Of a DNA stretch of 64,000 nucleotides, positions 9,080-16,316 are shown one piece after another (the stretch's first letter is position 1; each line of letters opens with the position of its first letter). Both the position numbers and the translations under genes were made by a program. The notes under the pieces are model-generated. The model was not told the DNA's origin and made no database searches. It was given only the letters and a program-made list of their open reading frames with translations. Origin of the DNA: Oscillospiraceae bacterium (GTDB taxonomy: Bacteria > Bacillota > Clostridia > Oscillospirales > Oscillospiraceae); assembly GCA_015068125.1 (NCBI GenBank), contig SVLD01000008.1, forward strand, positions 1 through 64,000, in the 5' to 3' direction.

Positions 9080-9103
9080 GGACTCCCTCGGATGAGGGAG
9101 TCC
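9080..9103 (-). terminator. Terminator of fbaA
   Basis: GGACTCCCTC-GGAT-GAGGGAGTCC with six A upstream on the plus strand, i.e. a U-run on the transcribed minus strand. Confidence 0.85.
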
Positions 9104-9120
9104 AAAATTTTGGCATTAGC

Positions 9121-10089
9121 TTAGGCCTTGCCGGCGCAGCCCAGGACGTTGATCAGCTTGTGGCGGACCAGCTCCTTGATGTTGGCGCGGGCGGGCTTCA
9201 GGTACTCACGGGGGTCGAACTTGTCGGGATGCTCGTCGTAGAACTTACGGATGGTGCCGGTCATAGCAAGACGCAGGTCGGAGTCGATGTTGATCTTGCA
9301 GACGGACAGGGCAGCGGCCTTGCGCAGCTGCTCCTCGGGCACGCCGATAGCGTTGGGCATCTTGCCGCCGTGGGCGTTGACCATGGCAACATAGTCCTGG
9401 GGAACGGAGGAAGATCCGTGCAGGACGATGGGGAAGCCGGGCAGACGCTTGGTGACTTCTTCCAGAACGTCGAAGCGCAGTGCGGGGGGCACCAGGATGC
9501 CCTGCTCGTTGACGGTGCACTGCTCGGGAGTGAACTTGTAAGCGCCGTGGCTGGTGCCGATGGCGATAGCCAGGGAGTCACAGCCGGTGCGGGTCACGAA
9601 CTCTTCAACTTCCTCGGGGCGGGTGTAGGAAGCAGCCTCAGCGGAAACGTTGACCTCGTCCTCGATGCCGGCCAGGGAACCCAGCTCAGCTTCGACAACA
9701 ACGCCGTGGTCGTGAGCGTACTCAACGACCTTTTTGGTGATTTCGATGTTCTCCTCGAAGGACTTGGAGGAAGCGTCGATCATGACGGAGGTGAAGCCGC
9801 CGTCGATACAGGACTTGCAGGTCTCGAAGCTGTCACCGTGGTCCAGGTGCAGAGCGATGGGGATCTCGGGGCACTCGATAACGGCAGCCTCTACCAGCTT
9901 GACCAGGTAAGTATGGTTAGCGTAGGCACGGGCGCCCTTGGAAACCTGTAGAATGACGGGGGACTTCTCCTCCTTGCAGGCCTCGGTGATCGCCTGAACG
10001 ATCTCCATGTTGTTGACATTGAAAGCGCCGATGGCATAGCCGCCGTCGTAGGCCTTCTTAAACATTTCGGTTGTGGTTACAAGAGCCAT
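9121..10089 (-). CDS. fbaA: Class II fructose-1,6-bisphosphate aldolase
   Basis: Zinc-dependent aldolase cleaving fructose-1,6-bisphosphate to DHAP and glyceraldehyde-3-phosphate. The 322-residue protein shows the class II motif HLDHGDSFE (catalytic D83, zinc ligand H84), GTSHGAYKF and VLHGSSSV with the other zinc histidines, and the C-terminal NIDSDLR region that binds the substrate phosphate. It is divergent from the PPi-dependent phosphofructokinase, the preceding glycolytic step, with about 200 bases between them. Confidence 0.96.
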   Translation of the reverse strand: MALVTTTEMFKKAYDGGYAIGAFNVNNMEIVQAITEACKEEKSPVILQVSKGARAYANHTYLVKLVEAAVIECPEIPIALHLDHGDSFETCKSCIDGGFTSVMIDASSKSFEENIEITKKVVEYAHDHGVVVEAELGSLAGIEDEVNVSAEAASYTRPEEVEEFVTRTGCDSLAIAIGTSHGAYKFTPEQCTVNEQGILVPPALRFDVLEEVTKRLPGFPIVLHGSSSVPQDYVAMVNAHGGKMPNAIGVPEEQLRKAAALSVCKINIDSDLRLAMTGTIRKFYDEHPDKFDPREYLKPARANIKELVRHKLINVLGCAGKA

Positions 10090-10138
10090 TGGAATCTATC
10101 CTTTCTTCATGTGGTGTGAGCCACTTTTTTACCGCTAC

Positions 10139-10166
10139 ATTATATCATAAAATTTTAATATTTCAA
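10139..10166 (-). promoter_or_regulatory. Promoter for fbaA
   Basis: On the minus strand TTGAAA (10161-10166), 16 bp spacer, TATAAT (10139-10144). Confidence 0.7.
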
Positions 10167-10218
10167 TCGGTAATTTCAAAAAACAGCCTTGGAATTTCAA
10201 AAAATTGCAAAATAACTA

Positions 10219-10247
10219 TTTACCTTTGGACCTAAATGGAGTATAAT
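10219..10247 (+). promoter_or_regulatory. Promoter for pfp
   Basis: TTTACC (10219-10224), 17 bp spacer, TATAAT (10242-10247). Transcription would start after about 10254, which excludes the in-frame ATG at 10250 as start. Confidence 0.75.
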
Positions 10248-10291
10248 CTATGCTGGTAATTAAAAAATTAACTGTAAGGAGTGTTTTTTAC

Positions 10292-11950
10292 ATGAAACTT
10301 TCCCCTCTGCAGCTGGCTAGATACCAGTACAACCCCAAGCTCCCGGGCATGCTGAGAAACGGCATTTCCGAGATCTGCGTGAGCAACGGCAAGGCAACCC
10401 AGAGTGTTGCCGACCAGGAGAAGATCCAGGCCCTGTTCCCCAACACCTACGGCAAGAATGAGATCACCTTCCAGAAGGGTCAGAATACCTCCGAGGCTAA
10501 GAAGCAGATCGTCGGCGTGATCCTGTCCGGCGGCCAGGCTCCCGGCGGTCACAATGTTATCTGCGGTCTGTACGATGCCCTGAAGGCTACCAATCCCGAG
10601 AATGTCCTCTACGGCTTCAAGGGCGGCCCCAGCGGTCTGATCAACGATGACTACCTGATCTTCGACGACGCGTACATCAACCAGTACCGCAACACCGGCG
10701 GCTTCGACATCATCGGCTCCGGCAGAACCAAGCTGGAGAGCGAGGAGCAGTTTGCCATCGTGGCTGATGTCTGCAAGAGCCACGGCATCACCGCTATTGT
10801 CATCATCGGCGGCGACGATTCCAATACCAATGCCGGCGTCCTGGCTGAGTACTTTGCCGCCCACAATACCGGCGTGCAGGTCATCGGCTGCCCCAAGACC
10901 ATCGACGGCGACCTGAAGAACGAGGACATTGAGTGCTCCTTCGGCTTCGACACCGCCACCAAGACTTACAGCGAAATGATCGGCAACATCGAGCGTGACG
11001 CCAACTCCGCTAAGAAGTACTGGCACTTCATCAAGGTCATGGGCCGTTCCGCTTCCCATGTGGCTCTGGAGTGCGCTCTGGAGACTCAGCCCAACATCTG
11101 CCTCATCGGTGAGGAAGTTGCCGCCAAGAAGATGTCCCTGGCTCAGATCGCTGACTACATTGCCGATTCCGTAGCTTCCCGCGCCGCCAAGGGCTGGAAC
11201 TTCGGCGTTGCCATCATTCCCGAGGGCATTGTTGAGTTCGTTCCTGAGTTCTCCGTGCTGATCGCTGAGATCAATGAACTGCTGGCCGGTGAAAAGACCG
11301 CCCAGTTCAACGCCCTGCCCAGCTGGAAGGAAAAGTATGCCTTCATCGAAAACGGTCTGACCAAGGAGTCCATGGCTGTTTTCGCTATCCTGCCTGAGAA
11401 TATTCAGCAGCAGCTGTTCCTGGAGCGGGATCCCCACGGCAACGTGCAGGTTTCCCTTATCGAGTCCGAGAAGCTGTTCTCTGCCCTGGTTAAGGATAAT
11501 CTGGCTGCCCGTAAGGCTGCCGGCAGCTACAAGGGCAAGTTCTCCGCTCAGCATCACTTCCTGGGCTACGAAGGCCGCTGCGCTTTCCCCTCCAACTTTG
11601 ATGCTGACTACTGCTACTCCCTGGGCTACAATGCCTTCATGCTGATCCAGTACGGCTACAATGGCTACCTGTCCAAGGTTTCCAACCTGCATAAGCCCGC
11701 TGAAGAGTGGGTTGCCGGCGGTATGCCCATCACCAAGATGATGAATATCGAGAGAAGAAACGGCGAGGACAAGCCCGTTATCCGCAAGGCTCTGGTTGAG
11801 CTGGACGGCAAGCCCTTCAAGTTCTTTGAGGCAAACCGCGAGCTGTGGGCTGTCGAAACCTGCTACACCTACCCCGGTGCTATCCAGTACTTCGGACCCA
11901 CTGAGGTCTGTGACCTGACTACCAGAACCCTGGCTCTGGAAAAGGCCTGA
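10292..11950 (+). CDS. pfp: Diphosphate:fructose-6-phosphate 1-phosphotransferase
   Basis: Phosphorylates fructose-6-phosphate with pyrophosphate, reversibly. PPi use is read from GGDDS (G173-S177), where ATP enzymes have GGDGS, and from the PKTIDGDL motif; MGRSASHVALECAL binds the sugar. At 552 residues it belongs to the long PfpB-like group. The start at 10292 is chosen because AAGGAG (10276-10281) lies 10 bases upstream and the promoter -10 box immediately precedes the alternative ATG at 10250. It is divergent from fbaA and ends at a strong terminator. Confidence 0.94.
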   Translation: MKLSPLQLARYQYNPKLPGMLRNGISEICVSNGKATQSVADQEKIQALFPNTYGKNEITFQKGQNTSEAKKQIVGVILSGGQAPGGHNVICGLYDALKATNPENVLYGFKGGPSGLINDDYLIFDDAYINQYRNTGGFDIIGSGRTKLESEEQFAIVADVCKSHGITAIVIIGGDDSNTNAGVLAEYFAAHNTGVQVIGCPKTIDGDLKNEDIECSFGFDTATKTYSEMIGNIERDANSAKKYWHFIKVMGRSASHVALECALETQPNICLIGEEVAAKKMSLAQIADYIADSVASRAAKGWNFGVAIIPEGIVEFVPEFSVLIAEINELLAGEKTAQFNALPSWKEKYAFIENGLTKESMAVFAILPENIQQQLFLERDPHGNVQVSLIESEKLFSALVKDNLAARKAAGSYKGKFSAQHHFLGYEGRCAFPSNFDADYCYSLGYNAFMLIQYGYNGYLSKVSNLHKPAEEWVAGGMPITKMMNIERRNGEDKPVIRKALVELDGKPFKFFEANRELWAVETCYTYPGAIQYFGPTEVCDLTTRTLALEKA

Positions 11951-11962
11951 TTCATCCAAATA

Positions 11963-11996
11963 AAAAGCACCTGACCCAACCGGGTCAGGTGCTTTT
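11963..11996 (+). terminator. Terminator of pfp
   Basis: Perfect 15-base arms AAAAGCACCTGACCC / complement with loop AACC and a T-run. Confidence 0.9.
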
Positions 11997-12050
11997 GCCG
12001 TTAAAGAGATGTCGTTGCGAGCCGGTAGACGCATTGGCGTGGTGCAAAAA

Positions 12051-12146
12051 CCTTGCCTCCCGCAAGGCGAGACGGAGGGAGTTTCACTACAACTCCCTCA
12101 GTCAGTGCCTTTCAGCACTGCCAGCCCCCTCAGCGAGGGGGCCAAG
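12051..12146. repeat. Double-hairpin repeat (copy C)
   Basis: Contains GGAGGGAGTT...AACTCCCTC (12074-12099), CAGTGC-CTTTCA-GCACTG (12103-12120) and CCAGCCCCCTC-AGC-GAGGGGGCC (12121-12143). The flanks of the stems match copies B and D while the middle stem sequence differs but stays paired. Confidence 0.75.
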
Positions 12147-12157
12147 GTGTTTCTTCT

Positions 12158-13024
12158 TTATTCCACTTCCACCAGTTCATATTCCCGGCTGCCCAAACCC
12201 AGGGCAGCGGCAGCTTCAATGGTATGGATACCGTTGCGGCTTTCGATCCGCTTGATCAGGTGGGACTTATTGGGATCGTCGCAGGCGTAAACCAGATCTA
12301 CGCAGGCCTGGTCAATGGCCACCGGATCCAGAGATACCAGAATGCCAATATCAGCGATGCAGGGATCCTTGGCGATGGCGCAGCAGTCGCAGTCCACGCT
12401 CATGTTTTTCATCACGTTGACATACACCGCATTCTCGCCGAAATATTCTTTTACAGACAGCGCCGCGTCCGCCATGGCTTCCAGAAAGGAGTCGTGGTCG
12501 GCAGTCCAGATGTGCTTGAGAACGCCTGCACCGTGAATGTATGCCTTGCCCTTGGAAGAGGCAAAGCCGATGGACAGCTGCTTGATCGCGCCGCCGTAGC
12601 CGCCCATGGGATGACCCTTAAAGTGGGACAGCACCAGGGTGGAATCGTAATGAGCCATGTCCTTACCCACATAGTTTTTCTGGATGATCTTACCCTGAGG
12701 GATATCCAGCACCATGTCCGGGCCTTCGGCGTCCAGCAAATCGATGGGGAAGTGGTCGCTCCAGCCGTGCTTCTTAAAGGTTTTCATGTGCCGCTTGGTG
12801 GTGTTCCGGGCGCCGGGGTAGGCGGTGTTGCACTCCACCACTGTGCCGCCCACATGGTCGATGATGGGCTTCCAGAAGGGCGGGCGCAGGAAATTCTGAT
12901 TGCCGACCTCGCCGGAGTGCACCTTAATGGCCACCTTGCCGGGTAGCTCTTTGCCTAATCTTTGATACAGCTCCAGAACTTTCTCCGGAGTAATGGTGCG
13001 GGAAAAATAAACGATAGGTTTCAT
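12158..13024 (-). CDS. DUF362 domain protein
   Basis: A 288-residue member of the DUF362 family (VAIKVHSGEVGN, GARNTTKRH, GGYGGAIKQLSIG, SLDPVAIDQACVDLV). Many relatives carry a separate ferredoxin domain; here only the core and a CDCC cluster (near SVDCDCCAIAKDPC) are seen, which could bind metal. Biochemical function is unknown. An ORF extension to 13174 overlaps the upstream gene; the start at 13024 has AAAGGATG before it and is preferred. It follows the winged-helix gene by 19 bases, so they are probably co-transcribed. Confidence 0.85.
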   Translation of the reverse strand: MKPIVYFSRTITPEKVLELYQRLGKELPGKVAIKVHSGEVGNQNFLRPPFWKPIIDHVGGTVVECNTAYPGARNTTKRHMKTFKKHGWSDHFPIDLLDAEGPDMVLDIPQGKIIQKNYVGKDMAHYDSTLVLSHFKGHPMGGYGGAIKQLSIGFASSKGKAYIHGAGVLKHIWTADHDSFLEAMADAALSVKEYFGENAVYVNVMKNMSVDCDCCAIAKDPCIADIGILVSLDPVAIDQACVDLVYACDDPNKSHLIKRIESRNGIHTIEAAAALGLGSREYELVEVE

Positions 13025-13043
13025 AGCAAACATCCTTTCAGTT

Positions 13044-14081
13044 TTATTCGGGGATATCACCGGAGGGGATAAAGCCGCCGCTAAAGGAGATCTCTCGCTG
13101 GTCGGAAATGTACTGGGCAATTTCTTCGGCATCGGAAGAGGATAGTGTGTAGATATCTTTGGTAATGATACCATCCAGCTTTGTCTGGATTACGGTGAGT
13201 TTCTGCAGTTTTCCGCTGCTGCTTATTCTGAATTGCAACTCGTAAACAGTGGTGATTCCCTCCCGGGATTTGGCAGAGCAACGAACCATGGTATCAGAAT
13301 TGCTTTTGGTGGTCTCCAGGTGGCGCAGCTCAAATTTGTCCCAATCAAATACCATGGGCCACAGTCCCAGACTGGCAGCTTCCAGATTTTCTTTTTCCAG
13401 TGTCCATATGGGGTTGTTTGCGTTGGAGGTGGTGTAAAGATTGCCATCTCGGAACATATGCCCTGCGCCCTTAGTAGAGAAGCTGCTGCTGGCATAGTTT
13501 AGGAACACCCAATTATTTTCGGAGACCCAATATTGTTCCGTGCTTTGAGGGGTGTTGCTGGAACTGGATAGGCGATTCAGGGTGACGGTGATCATGTAGC
13601 TGTCCAGCGCTTGCCATTCATCCAGAGCCTCCCGGCAGACTACCAGTTCCTCTGGGAAGGAGGGAACTGTGACCGATTCTTCAGGCAAGGAAGTTGGCTG
13701 AGGTGACTTCGGCAGAGGCAAGAGAAGCAACACGACGGCAATGATCGTTGCGGCGCAGGTGGTCCAAAACCAGAAATTCTGATAAAAAGTACGCTTTTTG
13801 TCGGATTGAGGTTGGGGTGCCGGTGCCCAGTCAAAGCTGCCAGAGATCCACTGATTCCAGTTCAGTTCCCGAAAAGCCTCCTGGGTGATGGCAGCGCAGA
13901 GTTTCCCATCGGTCAGAGTGATTAAGCCCTGCCGGAGCAGAGATTGTTGTGCGGCACGAAGGGTGGCGCGCTTCCAACCAAAGGCTTTTTTGCTGTACGC
14001 AGCCAACTGGGAGGGAGTCATGGAGCCTTCGCTTAACAGCAGCTCCAGGATCCGGCCTTCATATTCATTTACGGTGGGCAT
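13044..14081 (-). CDS. Membrane protein with N-terminal BlaI-like winged helix
   Basis: The 345 residues begin with a winged-helix-like region (about 1-75: ILELLLSEGSMTPSQ, GWKRATLRAAQQSLLRQGLI), resembling BlaI/MecI repressors, then a linker, one membrane helix (about 103-122, FWTTCAATIIAVVLLLLPL), a proline-rich spacer and a C-terminal region of about 200 residues that I do not recognise. The order suggests a cytoplasmic DNA-binding head and an extracytoplasmic sensor, but the wing assignment is by eye. GAGGTGA precedes the start. It is divergent from the oxidoreductase-GH31-AcnX operon, so it may regulate it (inference). Confidence 0.75.
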   Translation of the reverse strand: MPTVNEYEGRILELLLSEGSMTPSQLAAYSKKAFGWKRATLRAAQQSLLRQGLITLTDGKLCAAITQEAFRELNWNQWISGSFDWAPAPQPQSDKKRTFYQNFWFWTTCAATIIAVVLLLLPLPKSPQPTSLPEESVTVPSFPEELVVCREALDEWQALDSYMITVTLNRLSSSSNTPQSTEQYWVSENNWVFLNYASSSFSTKGAGHMFRDGNLYTTSNANNPIWTLEKENLEAASLGLWPMVFDWDKFELRHLETTKSNSDTMVRCSAKSREGITTVYELQFRISSSGKLQKLTVIQTKLDGIITKDIYTLSSSDAEEIAQYISDQREISFSGGFIPSGDIPE

Positions 14082-14116
14082 ACCGCGTCACCTCGCTTTT
14101 GGTTTAGGTTACCATC

Positions 14117-14145
14117 ATTATACACGAAAGTGGGGAAATACGCAA
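14117..14145 (-). promoter_or_regulatory. Promoter for the winged-helix/DUF362 pair
   Basis: Minus strand TTGCGT (14140-14145), 17 bp, TATAAT (14117-14122). Its -35 is 20 bases from that of the divergent promoter. Confidence 0.65.
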
Positions 14146-14165
14146 GCTCCCAATGGTGTATTTCA

Positions 14166-14194
14166 TTGACAGCCGCAAGAAAATATAGTACAAT
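14166..14194 (+). promoter_or_regulatory. Promoter for the OYE-GH31-AcnX operon
   Basis: TTGACA (14166-14171), 17 bp, TACAAT (14189-14194). Confidence 0.75.
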
Positions 14195-14239
14195 TTTATC
14201 ATCTATCACTGCGCAAAAAACAAAAAAGGAGCGTATTTT

Positions 14240-16303
14240 ATGGATTCCAAATATGAAGCCCTATTTACCCCCTGGAAGATCGGCAATGTGGAGATCAAAA
14301 ACCGCATTGTCATGTGCCCCATGGGCGGCACATCTCTCTTCGGTTGGTTTGAGCTTACCGGCTGCGGCTTTGACAAGGAGGCCGCCAAGCTGTTTCTGGA
14401 GCGGGCTCAGAACAATGTCGGCCTGATTATCCCCGGTATCGCCCCTCTGCGGGACACCTTCTGGGGCAAGTGGCTGTGGCAGAACCCTAAGATGTTCAAG
14501 GAACTCAAGGTATTTATGGATGAGATCCACAAGACCGGCGCCAAGCTGTTTGTCCAGCTCACCGCCGGCATGGGACGCTCCTGGGCCATTACCGAGCTGG
14601 TAGGCCCCCTGCACAAGAATAAGTTCACCCGGGCTTTGGTGAAGCCTGTGCTGGATACCAGCCATGAGCTGGCCAGCCCCAGCGCCCAGCCTGCCCGTTG
14701 GGCTCCGGATATCATCTGCCCCGAAATGACCAAGGAGCAGATCCACGAGATCATCGAAGCCTTCGCCAAGACCGCCAAGCTCTGCATGGATGCCGGTGTT
14801 GACGGCGTGGAAGTCCACGCTGTCCATGAGGGCTACCTGCTGGATCAGTTCGCTATCGAATTTTTCAACAAGCGTACCGACGAGTACGGCGGCAGCTTCG
14901 AAAACCGCTACCGCTTTGCCGCGGAGGTTGTCCAGGCCATCAAGAAAGAATGCGGCAAGGATTTCCCCGTGTCCCTGCGTTACTCTGTGGAATCCAAGCT
15001 CAAGGGCTTTGCCCAGGGTATCGTTCCCGGCGAGAACGCTAAGGAAATGGGCCGTGACATGGCAGAATCCGAGCGTGCTGCCAAGTACCTGCAGGATGCC
15101 GGCTATGATATGCTCAACGCCGACAACGGTACATATGACTCCTGGTACTGGGCCCATCCGCCTATGTACATGCCCCAGAACTGCAACCTGGATGATGTGG
15201 CTCACATCAAGAAATTTGTGGACATTCCCGTGGTCTGCGCCGGCCGTATGGAGCCGGACGTGGCTGCCCAGGCTGTGGCCGAGGGCCGCATCGACGGTAT
15301 GGGCGTTGCCCGTCAGTTCCTGGTAGACCCCCAGTGGATCACCAAGCTGATGGAGGACCGCATCGAAGATATCAAGCCCTGTATCTGCTGCCACAGCGGC
15401 TGCTTCAACTTCTCTTCCTCCAAGGGTCACTACAATACCCAGGATCTGAAGGACACCATGGGCCTGGCCCGGTGCGCGCTGAACGCCGAAACCATGCAGA
15501 GCACCAAACACTACATTAAGCCTGCTAAGAAGGCCAAGGATATCGCCGTCATCGGCGGCGGCATCGGCGGCATGGAATCCGCCATTGTTTTGGCAAAGCG
15601 TGGTCACAATGTCACTCTGTACGAAAAGAGCAATGACCTGGGCGGCGTGTTTATTGCCGCGGCAGCGCCCTCCTTCAAGGAGAAGGATCGGGATTTGATC
15701 CTCTGGTACAAGCGGGAACTGACCAAGTATCCCAATATCCAGGTCAAGCTGAATTGCGAGGTCAAGAATATTTCCGAATGTGAGGCCGACGAGATCATCA
15801 TCGCCACCGGTTCCAAGGCCAACCGCATTCCCGTTCCCGGCATCGATAAGGGCATCCAGGCCATCGATTTCCTGTTGGGAAAGACCGAGGTAGGGGAGAA
15901 TGTTACCATCATTGGCGGCGGCCTGACCGGCTGTGAGATCGCCTACGAGCTGTACCTCCAGGGTAAGAAGCCCACCATCGTGGAAATGATGGACGACCTC
16001 ATCGTCACCCCCGGCATCTGCCTGGCCAATACCAGCTACCTCCGGGACTTCTTCAATGCCAACAATGTGCCGGTTCACCTGGAAACCAAGCTGGCGGAGA
16101 TCCACGACGATGGCGTTACCGTTGTAGATAAGAATGGCAAGAAATTCAAGATCGACGCGGACAATGTGATTTTGTCCACTGGCTACAAGCCTGCGCCCTT
16201 GGCAGAGAAGGCCAAGCATGTGCATATTGTGGGCGATGCCTGCAAGGTCGGCAACCTCCGTACCGTCATCTGGCAGGCATGGGATGTGGCAATGAAGCTG
16301 TAA
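14240..16303 (+). CDS. Old Yellow Enzyme-type FMN/FAD/[4Fe-4S] oxidoreductase
   Basis: Same architecture as 2,4-dienoyl-CoA reductase, enoate reductase and bile-acid BaiCD/BaiH. An FMN TIM barrel (about 1-375) carries GVDGVEVHAVHEGYLLDQF and DEYGGSFENRYRF. C381, C384, C388 and C412 fit the [4Fe-4S] site, the last one spaced further than in FadH. The FAD motif GGGIGG is at 439-444, and a second dinucleotide fold (IIGGGLTGCE) binds NAD(P)H. Substrate is unknown; the family reduces activated C=C bonds. It is 13 bases before the GH31 gene and first in a four-gene operon, so its substrate may arise from the products of those genes. Confidence 0.93.
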   Translation: MDSKYEALFTPWKIGNVEIKNRIVMCPMGGTSLFGWFELTGCGFDKEAAKLFLERAQNNVGLIIPGIAPLRDTFWGKWLWQNPKMFKELKVFMDEIHKTGAKLFVQLTAGMGRSWAITELVGPLHKNKFTRALVKPVLDTSHELASPSAQPARWAPDIICPEMTKEQIHEIIEAFAKTAKLCMDAGVDGVEVHAVHEGYLLDQFAIEFFNKRTDEYGGSFENRYRFAAEVVQAIKKECGKDFPVSLRYSVESKLKGFAQGIVPGENAKEMGRDMAESERAAKYLQDAGYDMLNADNGTYDSWYWAHPPMYMPQNCNLDDVAHIKKFVDIPVVCAGRMEPDVAAQAVAEGRIDGMGVARQFLVDPQWITKLMEDRIEDIKPCICCHSGCFNFSSSKGHYNTQDLKDTMGLARCALNAETMQSTKHYIKPAKKAKDIAVIGGGIGGMESAIVLAKRGHNVTLYEKSNDLGGVFIAAAAPSFKEKDRDLILWYKRELTKYPNIQVKLNCEVKNISECEADEIIIATGSKANRIPVPGIDKGIQAIDFLLGKTEVGENVTIIGGGLTGCEIAYELYLQGKKPTIVEMMDDLIVTPGICLANTSYLRDFFNANNVPVHLETKLAEIHDDGVTVVDKNGKKFKIDADNVILSTGYKPAPLAEKAKHVHIVGDACKVGNLRTVIWQAWDVAMKL

Positions 16304-16316
16304 TAAGGAGACTACT

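Noticed and set aside
10268-12034. 588-residue antisense frame opposite pfp
   Set aside because: Shadow of codon bias; the composition is not protein-like.
13025-13174. Upstream extension of the DUF362 gene
   Set aside because: It overlaps the winged-helix gene in another frame; the ATG at 13024 has a ribosome site and the family start.
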